NCBI GenBank assembly: GCA_022264855.1
Contig: JABYQU010000013.1
Coordinates: 248,001-312,000 of the forward strand
DNA length: 64,000 nucleotides
Direction of reading: 5' to 3'
Origin: Lenzites betulinus
Lineage: Eukaryota > Basidiomycota > Agaricomycetes > Polyporales > Polyporaceae
The position numbers and the translations under genes are program-made. A model generated the notes under the pieces. The model worked only from the letters and a program-made list of their open reading frames with translations. It did no database searches and had not been told where the DNA came from. Each line of letters begins with the position of its first letter. Within the stretch, counting starts at the first letter, position 1. Below are positions 32,561 through 43,392 of this stretch, one piece after another.

Positions 32561-33718
32561 TCATGCGGCGGCCATCACCACGTCTGCAGGACCTTCGCTG
32601 TCGACAGCCATGGGGTCCTGAACCTGGGCCTGGTCTGACGGCGGCAAAATTTCCAACCCGGCAACTGCAAACCGCAATGCACGCTCCCAAGCCTGCTCGA
32701 CCATGTACCCTCCGGCCCTCATGATGCCATCCCTATCGCGTCGAACGGCGTCGCTCACGGGGTCGTGGTAGCTCTCGCGCATCTGGAACATGTCGTCGTA
32801 TGTGTACCAGTCATCCTGCAGCGGCACGTGTGGCACATCGGGGACCACCGTGCTCTGCGCGGCGCGCGAGCGAAGGAGACCGGCACTGCTCTGGAGCATG
32901 TTGAATGTCGAGGATGATGAGGCACGGGCGGTGGCGCGGCGTTGGGCTTCCAAGCGCGACCTCGCGACGAGTCGCACGGCATCTTTGTCGCTCGTCTCGA
33001 GCTTGTCGATGATCGCCTGCTTGCCCTTTTCCTTCTCCTCCCGCTCCTCTTCTTCAATCCGCCGAATCTCCTGTGCGCGTAGCTCCCGCTCTTGCCGCTC
33101 CATTTCTTCCTGTTCCTGTAGATATCGAGCATACTCTTCTTCACGTTTTGCGTTGAGTTCGATTAGAGCTGCGTTGTCTTTGCGGTACTGCGTGATTCTA
33201 GCCTCCGTCTCGGGAACATCAATTTCGTTGATCAGGTTGAACGCTAAGAGGGAATGTGTCAGTAAATTGATTTGGTACCAGGGATTCGAAGATGTAGACT
33301 TACTGATGTCTTCAACCATTTCCAAGTAGTCGTTGTAGGTCCGTAAGTCCACGAAGTCTTCCCGACGTTTGTTAAACCTATCGTATGTGAGACCTAGCGA
33401 ACATATGACAAATAATCGACTCACTCTTTCGCTATCCTTCGCCGAACAGCGACTTCTTTTTCCACGCCAAGGTCCTCAAATGTTTGAGGGGTAAAGGCTA
33501 GTTTACGAAGGATTTTGGCGCATATTGGACAGGGAGCGGGTCCCAACGTGAACAGACGGTCTATACAGGATTCACACCTACCGTGCGCAATTGAGTAAGT
33601 GAACAAAAAGTTATTGAGGGAGGTACGCATACATTTTGTGGTAGCACGCGCTTACCAATAAGCGCAACTTGGGATTCAGATAACGGTCTGACTTGCATAC
33701 AGGACACTGGTCATCCAT
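32561..33718 (-). CDS. TFB3: TFIIH/CAK assembly factor Tfb3 (MAT1), RING finger
   Basis: Bridges the CDK-activating kinase to core TFIIH in transcription and nucleotide-excision repair. The start MDDQCPVCKSDRYLNPKLRLL (33718) opens the RING finger. The remaining ligands are in CYHKMCESCIDRLF and PCPICAKILRK, giving the family C3HC4 pattern. The conserved linker [38 protein letters not shown] follows. Next is a long charged coiled coil (EEEYARYLQEQEEMERQEREL through EKGKQAIIDKLETSD, about 33130-32990), then the C-terminal region DDWYTYDDMFQM. The stop is at 32561. Four introns are visible. Its 5' end sits 19 bases from the end of an unsupported open frame, so the leader is probably longer than that and that frame is not a gene. 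Confidence -1.
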
Positions 33719-34416
33719 AGACTATATTTCCGAAGGTCAACAACGTGCCTCAAGCGGTACAGCATGACTGCGTACAAAGAACTCGCTTGTCCGACCTGAA
33801 GGATCCTTCACCCCTCCGCCGAATATTGTACTTGAAGTACTTTGGACGGTATGCGGAGTGCTGTTACGCGTGCTGGAGGTCGTGGAGGGGCCCGACTTCC
33901 GTATAATCGTGCCACGCAGCCAGTTGTTACGTTGCGCCATGCTTGAAGAGAATGAATGTATAACGTGGAACCGCTAGCGTAACCCTCGGACTCTGGGACG
34001 TGGATGTGGTTGCAGTCTGTCTGCAGAGCGCGCAAGCTGTGGCTCTAATGACGGTTGGGCGCCAATGCCACCGGCATCGACCGAACTTGATAGACGATGC
34101 TAGACGCCGATGAAGTAGTTGCCACTGCTTGCTTTGCAACTACTTCGTACGTATTTCAACCATCTTATGCGATGTCCAACCTCTTCCTATGGAGATCTAC
34201 GTGCTCGCCGATACGAATATCCGGGGATACGGCTACTCAACGGTCCATTAATTCAAACCCTAGAACCGTTCACCGTCAGCCACTGTGTAAGCTGGGTAAT
34301 GACAATCTCGTAAGCGATAACCGCCACTATATAGCGTCGAGTCTTCCTATGCACTCGGTAGCACATCCTCCTATCAGTGACTGCACAGTTCTGTCTGTCG
34401 GCCAAGACCATACATC
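33719..34416. other. Divergent intergenic region TFB3 / LigB-type dioxygenase
   Basis: About 700 bases. Minus-strand frames at 33737-33940 and 33808-34035 overlap each other and show no domain. The region probably holds both promoters; no element was recognised. Confidence -1.
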
Positions 34417-35732
34417 GTGGCTACAATCTACCGTCTCGCAGTCTTCGCACTTTCGGTGTTTTCAGCCATCATCCTGTTCCGCTCCAGCGCTCTGCTTTCC
34501 CGCGGTCTTGCAACGTTCTCACTCAACAGCATGTCTACATCGAACGGCTCTAGTCCTGTTTTCCCGAAGACCCAGGCTGAATGGCGCAAGGCTCTCGACG
34601 AGCTCCCAAACACCCCCGAGAAGATCCCCGCGTTCTTCTTCGGCCATGGCTCTCCAATGCTCGCATTTGGGGAGCGCGAGGCGGAACAGATGGGCAGCTT
34701 CGGACGGAGCAATGGCCCAAACAGCCCCTTGGCAACCTTCTTGAAGGACTTTGGTCCTGCCCTGCTATCTAAGTACAAACCCAAGGGCATCGTGGTCTTC
34801 AGCGCCCACTGGGAAACGCACGGAGAGCGGCTAGGTGCGTCTTCTGTGGGGTGCGCGTTTACCGTAATTGAACTTTCGTGGAACATATGAAACAGTGACC
34901 GATTACGGTGACGAGAACCCTCTCTTGATGGACTACTTCGGCTTCCAGCCGGCACTTTACAAACTGAAATTCAAGTCCCGTGGCAACTCGGCGCTTTCGC
35001 AACGCGTTGTGCAGCTGTACAAGGATGTGAGTTCTTCTCAAGTACTCGCTTAGACAGCGCCGGTACTGATAGACTCACTACCACACAGGCCGGATATCTA
35101 GCCAGAACGACATCGAAGTTGGAGGCACGGGGTTCAGACGGGAGGGGATTCAGTGGACCTGGCTTGGACCACGGCGTCTTCGTGCCCTTCCGATTGATGT
35201 TCGGAGAGGAGTTCACAGATATCCCTATCGTCGAAGTTTCGATTGATGGCAGCTTGGACCCCCAAAAGAACTGGGCGCTGGGCGAAGTTGTGGCCCCTCT
35301 GCGGTGGGTCACCGTGGGTTTTGACCGCTCAATTGCGCGCGCTGACATTGTCCGACGTAGGCGGGAGGGTATCTTGGTTCTTTCGGGCGGCTTGGTGGTG
35401 CACAATCTCCGTGATATGTCATCGTTCTCGGAGGAACTTGCCAGCAGTGTCGTGAAGGACTTCAACCAGGCTATATTGGATGCGCTGGTGATCCCAGATG
35501 TGAGTTTTTACAGCATGGCCGAGGACTTCGGCTGATAGATTACTTCACCCAGTACGCCGCACGCAAAGAGGCCTTGCTGGGATTGGTGAACCACAAGGGG
35601 TTCCGTGCCGCGCACCCACGAGCTGACCATTTCGTGCCCTTGTACGTTGGCGCAGGAGTGGGAGGAGCCGGCGCGAACGCCAAGCTGGTGTCCGCCATCT
35701 ACGGCGCGCCCACGGTTGCTTTCGATTTGTGA
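34417..35732 (+). CDS. LigB-type extradiol ring-cleavage dioxygenase (4,5-DOPA dioxygenase-like)
   Basis: Class III extradiol dioxygenases of the DODA/YgiD group open catechol rings using a non-haem metal. The visible metal/active-site histidines are in FFGHGSPMLAF, IVVFSAHWETHG, GLDHGVFVPFRLMF and GGLVVHNLRDM, in the order expected for the family. The fold ends HPRAEHF-like (read HPRADHFVPLYVGAGVGG) followed by YGAPTVAFDL, with the stop at 35730-35732. Three introns are read, near 34833, 35027 and 35500. The N-terminus carries a hydrophobic stretch (IYRLAVFALSVFSAIILF, residues about 4-21) before the first conserved motif. It may be a signal anchor; starting instead at the internal MSTSNGSS (about residue 39) would give a cytosolic enzyme. 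The substrate is unproven. Confidence -1.
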
Positions 35733-36470
35733 AACGTATCCTGTGCTATCAAGTAGTGTACGATGGATGTATGCCTGGGGCCTGCCGCATTCAGAACAAA
35801 GCACACAGATAAACGTCAAATTAGACTTCGGTGCAGGAAAGGACCCGCGAAGGCCGGTGCTCTGCTCGGTGCGACGAACGCCGCCCTGACATGCTTCCGG
35901 AGCTGGGCTGCTGCGTGTGGTGGCTCGAGTACCGGTCGGAGTGCTTGATCCCGCCACGTGGGATTGTACTCCGCCACGTGGCGGAGTTGAATCTGTGATC
36001 GTGCACTTTGAGTTTCAGCAGCGCCTCTCCCGACTGATCACCGTTTTCCGTCGACCGCTCCCACCAGCCTCTGTATTCTACCGCTCCGCGGCCACACATA
36101 GCCCTGCGCAGTGCGCACTGTCTGGTACGGCGATACAAGGAGGTAAGACCTATTCGCAGCACTCGCAGCAACGCCATCGCCTCGTCCCTCATCACGCCTG
36201 ACGCTGTAACACGCTTCATAGCCCTCTGATCCCATCGCTGCTGAACGGACTTTGTGAACCTCCTCCCAGTCGCCCATCTCGGTCCTTCTCTCTCAGAATC
36301 CGATGTATTGAGCTACCACGTTGTATCCCTGCCCACCCCTAATTATTGACAAGGTAAGAGCGTTTCACCGCACGTGTTGCAGCGGAGATTCTGCCTTCCG
36401 TCGCGACTGACAGCCTGTCTCAGCCGCCAGACCGCCAGGCGAGCAGGCGTTTACTGCACCCACCTCATTA
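35733..36470. other. Intergenic upstream of the PKA gene
   Basis: About 740 bases: the dioxygenase 3' flank and the PKA promoter/leader. Its only notable structure is the double CACGTG listed separately. Confidence -1.
35949..35986. promoter_or_regulatory. Twin CACGTG (bHLH-type) sites upstream of the PKA gene
   Basis: CCGCCACGTGG occurs twice, with CACGTG at 35955-35960 and 35975-35980, exactly 20 bases apart. The second is inside a perfect 18-bp palindrome (35969-35986). CACGTG is the known core of fungal bHLH factors such as Cbf1 and Pho4. Function here is inferred. Confidence -1.
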
Positions 36471-37986
36471 ATGTCTACCAGAAATATGGACCACGCCATC
36501 TACCCCGCGTTCCGGTCGGCCTCCCTTCCCAGCCACACCTCCCTCGCGCTCTCGACTACCCCCGACTCGGGCGTGTTCCGGCGCGACTCGGACTGCATGC
36601 TCAGCGAGGGCCCTATCACCCCCCCGCTGTCCCCCACTCGTAGCGACGACGGAGAATCGGGGATCATCGTGGACACCGAGCCTCGCTACAGCGGTCCTGG
36701 ACGCCCGCTCCAAACGTCAGTGTCCCATTCACACCTCTTGGAGGCAAGTCACGGCCGGCGCAGCCATCAACAAAGTGAAGGAATGGAGATAGATCCGCGC
36801 CCCTCGGGTAGCTCTCCCCGTCCGCCACAAAGGCATATAGAAGACGAACAGTCGCATCTGGAGAAGGGCGCCCTGAAGCTGACGGATTTCGAGGTGAAAG
36901 GAACTCTGGGTGAGTATTCAATGTTCAGGCGCTGCCTCACGCTGTCTACGTAGCTGACATCGGCTGTAGGCACGGGCACCTTCGCGCGCGTCCTCCTTGT
37001 TCGGCTGCGAGGGTCCTCATCACAATCCGCAAACAACTGCTTCGCCTTGAAGGTCCTGCGCAAAACGGAGATCGTGCGACTGCGCCAGGTCGAGCATGTG
37101 AACGCAGAGCGGTACATCCTGTCACGTGTCCGTCATCCCTTCATCATCGATCTCTACGCGACATTCCAGGACAGCGTGAACGTCTACATGCTCATGTCCT
37201 ACGTGCCTGGTGGCGAGTTGTTCACCCACCTCCGGCGTGCCAAACGTTTCACCGCGGATGTCACGCGCTTCTACCTCGCGACTATCATTCTTGCCTTGAA
37301 ATACCTCCACTCCTTCAACATCATCTACCGCGACCTGAAGCCCGAAAATCTCCTTCTAGACTCCCGCGGATACCTTCGGCTCACCGACTTCGGCTTCGCC
37401 AAAATAGTGGATGACCGCACATGGACGTTGTGCGGCACACCCGAATATCTCGCCCCAGAAATCATCCAGTCTGACGGTCACGGGAAGGCCGCCGACTGGT
37501 GGGCCTGTGGCATCCTGTGCTACGAAATGCTCGTAGGCTATCCACCCTTCTTCGACGAAACCGCGTACGGGATCTACGAGAAGATTTTGAAAGGGAAGAT
37601 CTACTGGCCGAGTCAAGTCGACCCGCTCTCGAAGGACATCATCAAGGCCTTCTTGCATCCTGACCGTAGCAAGCGGTTGGGTAACCTAATAGGAGGAACC
37701 CAGGATGTCTTGGACCACCCTTGGTTCCGGGGAGTAGACTGGGATGCGCTTGAACGCCGCGACATTCGGGTATGTCGGCCGAGCTGTCTGCCTGCTCAAG
37801 CGCATGCTAACTTCTAATTGTCAGGCGCCCATCATTCCGCACGTCGCGACCGTTGACGACACCCGCAACTTCTCCCATCTTCCGCTACCCCCAGCAGAGG
37901 AAATCCCAGGTCTCATTCGTGAAGAGCGCCCTCCATCCTTGCAGCAGCGGTTTGACTCCGTTGCCTACCAATTCCTAGAGTTCTAG
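36471..37986 (+). CDS. PKA1: cAMP-dependent protein kinase catalytic subunit
   Basis: AGC-family Ser/Thr kinase that executes cAMP signalling (growth, mating and nutrient responses in basidiomycetes). A non-conserved Ser/Pro-rich N-terminus of about 140 residues precedes LTDFEVKGTLG. A first intron (about 36911-36969) splits the glycine loop, which continues TGTFARV (family consensus GTGSFGRV). Then come the VAIK-type Lys in CFALKVL, the catalytic loop YRDLKPENLLL, DFGFAK, the activation loop LCGTPEYLAPEI with the phospho-Thr in TWTLCGTP, and DHPWF. After a second intron at about 37770 the C-tail contains DDTRNFSHLP and finishes with the hydrophobic motif FLEF at the very C-terminus, as in PKA. 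The stop is at 37984-37986. The call is secure. Confidence -1.
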
Positions 37987-38825
37987 TGGAACGCCCTGCG
38001 CCGAAAGCCTACGGTCAGGTGGCATCCGAAGCCTGACCTGCGAGGAGATCCTTCCGGCCCTCCAGCGTCGGCTTGGGGTGCTCTCTGGCTTAGCGCTTGC
38101 AAGTGGCAATGTTCCGGACTGTCCCACCCCCACCCCCGTTTGTTTGTTTATCCGCCCATCCATTCGTTCCACTGTTGGCTCAGCTCCCGCTCTTGGTCCC
38201 GAACGTGCCCATAATATGCGTCCCTCCATTCCTCTGCCCCGTGTCGCTCGGGTTCGGACCGTCTCGTAATAATATCTACACAGCCAGCATACCCCACTCT
38301 GTCGAGTTGTATCCCTCTTCGTTTCCGGCTGCCGCCTTGGCCCCGTCGCTCCCTCCCCCTGTATGATTCTCCGTTTCCCGAGGTCGATCGGACAGCTTCT
38401 CCTTGCCGTCTATCCCCTCGCCCACGCTCGCTATACTCTCCCGGTGCTTGGGTTCGTAGTAACTATTCGTGTATATTGTTTCCCGTCGCTCTCTGCCTCG
38501 TCCGTGGTCCCCCCGTGCTGTCGGTACTGTATCCAGGTTTATTGCTGTATTTTATTCTAGTGTTGAGCTGCGCTTGCGCTCCAAAAACCTTGCATAGAAG
38601 CTGGCCGAGGTCATGAACGGGCGTTTGAATATAGGATCAAGGATCGGATGTACGGTTTGACCTGTGATCGAGCGCCCGGCGGTGAGTAGAAACGAGATCT
38701 CGATCGCACGTCCAAATTTCTCCATCCGTGGGGCGCCTATTACTTTACTCCTGGCCTACCTGACGCTTATAACCGCCCTCTTCCCCTCCTCTATTCTCTG
38801 TGGTTGTGTTTGATATCTTTTCAAA
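37987..38825. other. Intergenic: PKA 3' flank and SSF1 promoter
   Basis: About 840 bases, T/C-rich on the plus strand with no coding signal. Nothing else was recognised. Confidence -1.
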
Positions 38826-40404
38826 ATGGGACGTAGGAGAAAGAACCGCACGCATCTCAAGGGCGGCGTCGCATCCGCCCCCGGCTCCGCGGAGGGTACC
38901 CCCAAGTCCTTCGTGATCAAGCACGGGCAGGTCGGCAACTCGCTCGCGCAGCTCGTACGGGACTTCCGCAAAGTCATGGAGCCCAACACAGCGAGCCGTC
39001 TCAGGGTCAGTCTCCACACCTTCTCCTATATAGTGTCGCGCACGCATCTTGACCCGGGCTGCAAGTGAAGGAACGTGCAAGAAACAAGCTCCGGGACTTC
39101 CTGACGATGGCCCCCGCGCTCGGGGTGACGCACCTACTCGCGTTCACGCTCACGGACGTCGCGCCGTCGATGCGCATTGTCCGCCTTTCGGCGGGCCCGA
39201 CACTCAGCTTCAGGATCGAGCGGTACAGTCTCATGAAGGACATCGTCAACGCCTCCCGCCGGGCACGCAGCATGAGCAGCGTCGAGTACCTCAGCCCCCC
39301 TCTTGTGAGCAACATCACTCCCTCTCCACATATGTATCACCCTTAACATGTCCAAACCACCAGCTCGTGCTCGCAGCGTTCCCACCGCCAGGCCCGACGA
39401 CGCCCCCGCACCTGACGCTCATGATGAAGACGTTCCAGTCGCTCTTCCCCCCGCTCGCGCCGCAGACGCTCTCGCTCTCCTCCGCCCGCCGCGTGGTGCT
39501 CGTGCACTACAACGCCGACCGCGGCACGGTCGACTTCCGGCACTACCTCATCACCGTCAAGCCATACGGCGTCTCGAAGCGCATCCGCCGCATCCTCGAG
39601 GGCGCCCCCGCCAAAGGCTCCGCCTCTACCCCCACCGCTGCCGCTGCACCTGGGCATGCGCACGCGGCGACGCTGGACCTGGGGAACGAAAAGGACGTAG
39701 CGGACTTCCTGCTGCGCAAGCGCGGGGAGCCGGGCCCGTCGAGCGACGGGTACGAGAGCGCCGCGTCGTCTGCGTCGAGCGCGGGCGGGGACGACGGCGA
39801 CGCGATCTCGCTCGCAGACGACTACGTTGGACGGAATAACAAGCGTGGCCAGAAGCGCGCGGTGAAGCTCGACGAGGTCGGGCCGCGCATGGAGCTCCGG
39901 CTCATCAAGGTCGTCGAGGGTGTGCCGGGCAGGGAGGGCGGCGTGCTATATCACGAGTTTGGTGAGTGGTTGTCTGGGCTGTGGCGGAGGGGCGCGGGAC
40001 TGATGGGGTGTTGTGCTACAGTCAAGAAGTCGAAAGCGGAGGCGAAGGCGCAAAAAGCGGAGCATGCTGCGAAGGAGAAGCTCCGCAAGCAGCGGAAGGA
40101 GGAGCAGGAGCAGAATGTCAAGCGGAAAAAGGCTGCGCAGGATGCCGAGAAAAAAGGCAAGAAGTCAGGGGATGATGGAGAGGCCGAAGAGGATGGCAGC
40201 GAGAACGAGGATGGTGCGGAAGACGAGGAGATGGCTTCCGCGGGTGAGGAGGACATCAGCGATGAGGATGCTGGTGATGATGAGGGTGCTTGGGATGACG
40301 ACGAGATGATCAGCGAAGGAGAAGGCGAGGATGAGGAGAGCGATAGCGATGAGGAGGTATCGCGACCACCACCTAAAAAGTTCAAAACCAAGAGCAAACG
40401 GTGA
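38826..40404 (+). CDS. SSF1: Ribosome biogenesis protein Ssf1/Peter Pan (Brix domain)
   Basis: Nucleolar factor needed for 27S pre-rRNA processing and 60S assembly. The start MGRRRKNRTHLKG is followed by the Brix domain: SFVIKHGQVGNSLAQLVRDFRKVMEP, then LRDFLTMAPALGVTHLLAF, LSAGPTLSFRIERYSL, LTLMMKTFQSLFPPL, RRVVLVHYN and TVDFRHYLITVKPYGVSK. A linker, GPRMELRLIKVVEGV, leads to a highly charged tail. The tail has a Lys-rich coiled segment and then a Glu/Asp/Ser-rich stretch, and it ends PPPKKFKTKSKR, a likely nuclear/nucleolar signal. Introns lie near 39007-39062 and 39304-39362, with a 60-nt stop-free one at 39962-40021. The first splice leaves one uncertain residue. Confidence -1.
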
Positions 40405-40577
40405 GGCGTGCAGTATTGCTTGTATGTAGCAATCAGCCCTGCGTAATCGCATATTATTCTGTACCTTACTAAACTTCCCGACTGAATTGAATGACCAGAC
40501 GGCAAATAACATCAGTAGCATCACGACTAAGATTAAAGTTATTATAAAGTACATCGGGGGAGCTGATAGTAAGAAAG

Positions 40578-41349
40578 TCAAGGCTTTTGATGTATGCTTT
40601 CCGATTTTGCGGGCCCGCCCCAAAACCCACCGACCCATCGTTGCCAGAAATGCTCGGTTCGTAATCGTACACCTTCCCAACCGTCGAGTGCTGGACGCAC
40701 GTCGAGGAAAAAAGAGACATTCCTCGGAGACGACTCGCCGCCGTGGCCAGTGTAAAAGTCAATGACATAGCGCATGCGGGTACCACACCGCTCGACGACC
40801 CAGTCATGACGGTCAAAAGGAGGAGAGTATCTGTAAAGGTGAGGAAATGAGACGCCTGTGATTGGACGAAACCGTGTCATGGAGGACGTACCCGAGGAGT
40901 GAATACCAGCGTGCTCGAGGCGAGAGGTCGTTTGGCCTGCCCTTGAAGCTGGCGAGCTTCACCCCACCACACTTGTCGCCACCCTGGCCGGCCTCCCACT
41001 TCATGATCTCCTGCCAGGCGCGCTCGTTCACGGCATTGTGGATCGGCACGACGACCTTCATGTCCGTCTCGTTCGGATTGTGGTTCTTCCGCGCCATCGC
41101 GGCAAAGAACTGGGCTTGTGAGGGGTAGACCCAGTTGCTACCGTCTGTGCGGGGTATTGACGAAGTCTCGCGGTCGAGGGGTAGGTTAGCGGGAGGGGCG
41201 GGTGTATCAGGCAGCTCTGCAGCGCCATGGCCGTCCTGCGAACGTCGGCCGAGAATGGAGGTCCATGATGAGTGGTCAACCGGGCACTGCTCCTTGGAGG
41301 AAGATGCGAAGGAGGAGTGGTCGACGGGACACTTGTCTGCGGACGCCAT
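40578..41349 (-). CDS. CYC3: Cytochrome c heme lyase (holocytochrome c synthase)
   Basis: Attaches haem to apocytochrome c in the mitochondrial intermembrane space. The start MASADKCPVDHSS is followed a few residues later by a second CPVDHSS; such Cys-Pro haem-regulatory motifs are typical of this family. Then come YPSQAQFFAAMARK, NEADM-like NETDMKVVVPIHNAVNERAW, CGGVKLASFKGRPNDLSPRARWYSLLG, and after a 61-nt intron YSPPFDRHDWVVERCGTRMRYVIDFYTG. The HDW His is the family's haem ligand. The end is FFLDVRPALDGWEGVRLR and a short tail stopping at 40578. One intron, supported by frame restoration. It shares a 322-bp divergent promoter with the nitronate monooxygenase gene. Confidence -1.
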
Positions 41350-41671
41350 ATGTTCTCAAATCGCCGGAGGAGAGTTTGGAAGCGCCCGTGCCCGGTCCGC
41401 CACGCGGGAGTGATGGCGGGGACCGGGCCTCGGCAGTCGATCGTGCTGCCGGAAAGCCGACAGTCGATCATTATAGTACTTCAAGTTACCCACTGACCTC
41501 GGGGGGCAGCCTGGGTGACCTTGCACGCCAGGTACTTGATGCTAGTTTGTTCACATGATCATATACCCTGTTCTGCGCCCGGCTCCGGCTATAAATCATG
41601 GCGCATCACCCGCAGGGCCAACAAACGCAGCTTGAACCCGCACTCAGACCTCCCCAGTGACATTCGTAGCC
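41350..41671. other. Divergent intergenic region CYC3 / nitronate monooxygenase
   Basis: 322 bases between the two start codons, presumably both promoters. No element was recognised. Confidence -1.
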
Positions 41672-43287
41672 ATGCCTTCGTCTCCAGCCGTGTTCTCGAC
41701 GCCTCTGACGAAGTTGTTCAACATAACTCACCCTGTGATGCTCGCAGGTATGTGCCCACGCTTACCCGGTGCATTCTCAGTGAATTGAGCCCCTATACCC
41801 AGGCATGAACGTCGCTGCTGGCCCGAAGCTGGCAGCAGCGGTCACCAACGCAGGTACGTCAATAGCCACGTTCTCGGCGCCCGTGTGAGACTGATTGTGC
41901 ACCGCCCAGGTGGGATTGGTGTCATCGGCGGCGTGCGCCAGAGTCCGAAGATACTGCAAGACAACATCGACGAGCTGAAGAGCCATCTCGAGGACCCGAA
42001 CGCGCCGTTCGGCGTCGACTTGTTGATCCCGCAAGTAGGAAGGAACGCACGGAAGACGAACGTGAGTATCTTACCCTTTTCGGCGACTTGTATCTCATAC
42101 ATTTGTGCAGTATGACTATACAAAGGGCCAGCTCCCGCTGCTTACAGATGTGATCATCAAGAGCGGCGCGAAGCTCTTCGTCTGTGCCGTCGGCGTCCCT
42201 CCGAAGGACATGGTGGAGAGGCTGCACTCCGCCGGCGTTTTTGTTATGAAGTAAGCTCATAACACATCGTTTCGTCACCTTCTAGTACTTATCCGCTGCA
42301 CGTAGCATGGTGGGACACCCAAAGGTATAATCTCCAACAGAGGAATACATGATCACAATATTGACCTCATCGTCCGCGTAGCACGTTGCGAAGGCCCTTG
42401 CCCAAGGTACGGACCTCCCGCAGCTCCTGTGAACGCATGCTCACCTCATGTCGCAGGGGTTGACATTATCTGCGCGCAAGGTGGAGAGGGCGGCGGCCAC
42501 ACTGGCGAAACCCCGTTCTCCATCCTCATCCCCGCAGTAGTTGACCTTTGCAAGAACGCGAAGAGCCCGCTCACCGGCCAGCCCGTGATTGTCGTCGCCG
42601 CCGGTGGCATCGCCGACGGGCGTGGTCTCGCCGCCGCCCTCTCGTACGCCTCCCTGCTCGCTTATTTTAGCCACCTGGTGCTCATTAGCGTATTTTTGTG
42701 AAGTTACGGCGCGTCTGGCGTGTGGGTAGGGACGCGCTTCGTCGCGAGCGAGGAGGCTGCCGCGCCGAAGGTGCACAAGGAGTACGTCTTGAGCGCGGGG
42801 TACGACGACATCTCGCGCACGATCATCTACTCCGGACGACCCATGCATGTTCGGAGGACGCCCTATGTCGCGAGCTGGTACGTTACGTTCAGTGCTCGTT
42901 GGGTTTCATGCGATGTTCACGTGGATTCGGCGACATCCAGGGACGGCAGGGAGCAGGAGATTGCGAAGCTCGCCGCCCAGGGTCAGATTCCGCACGAGGT
43001 CGAAATTGAGAAGCACCCGGAAAAGTCCATGGAGGGCCGCATGTGGCTCATGGGCAAGGTGGCTGGCTCGATCAAGGTCAGTGATTCTGCGCGATTTACT
43101 GGAGCCTCGTACTGACGGCAAACTGCATAGGAAATCAAACCGGCGAAGGAAATGTGAGTTTATTCTGGTCACAACATTGGCTGCGCCTAATTGCTGATGA
43201 ATCTTTAGCGTGGACGAGCTGGTGAACACCGCTGCAGCGAGTCTGAAGCAGGCGTCGAGCCACACTGTCGTCAAGTCGAAGTTGTGA
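41672..43287 (+). CDS. Nitronate monooxygenase (2-nitropropane dioxygenase family, FMN)
   Basis: FMN-dependent oxidation of alkyl nitronates; in fungi often a detoxifying enzyme. The start MPSSPAVFSTPLTKLF leads through ITHPVMLAGMNVAAGPKL, NAGGIGVIGGVRQ, FGVDLLIPQVG and LLTDVIIKSGAKLFVCAVG. Then come NMVGHPKHVAKALAQ, the FMN-phosphate region GVDIICAQGGEGGGHTGE, PVIVVAAGGIADGRGLAAAL and GASGVWVGTRFVASEEA. The last exons end KQASSHTVVKSKL, stop 43285-43287. The TIM-barrel order matches the family throughout. About eight short introns; the one at 42878-42940 is 63 nt, in frame and without stops, so reading through it would insert 21 residues. Confidence -1.
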
Positions 43288-43392
43288 TGCTAGCACAGAT
43301 TTGATTAAGGGTGCGCTCGCAAGCGCAATGGGTTTTGGGTATTCACGCCAGCTGGAATGTATGTGTATGAGCAGGATCCTGTGGTACTGCTT

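Noticed and set aside
33737..33940. Minus-strand open frame of 67 codons directly upstream of TFB3
   Set aside because: It ends 19 bases before the TFB3 start, overlaps another open frame and shows no domain or splice partner; most likely TFB3 leader or promoter.
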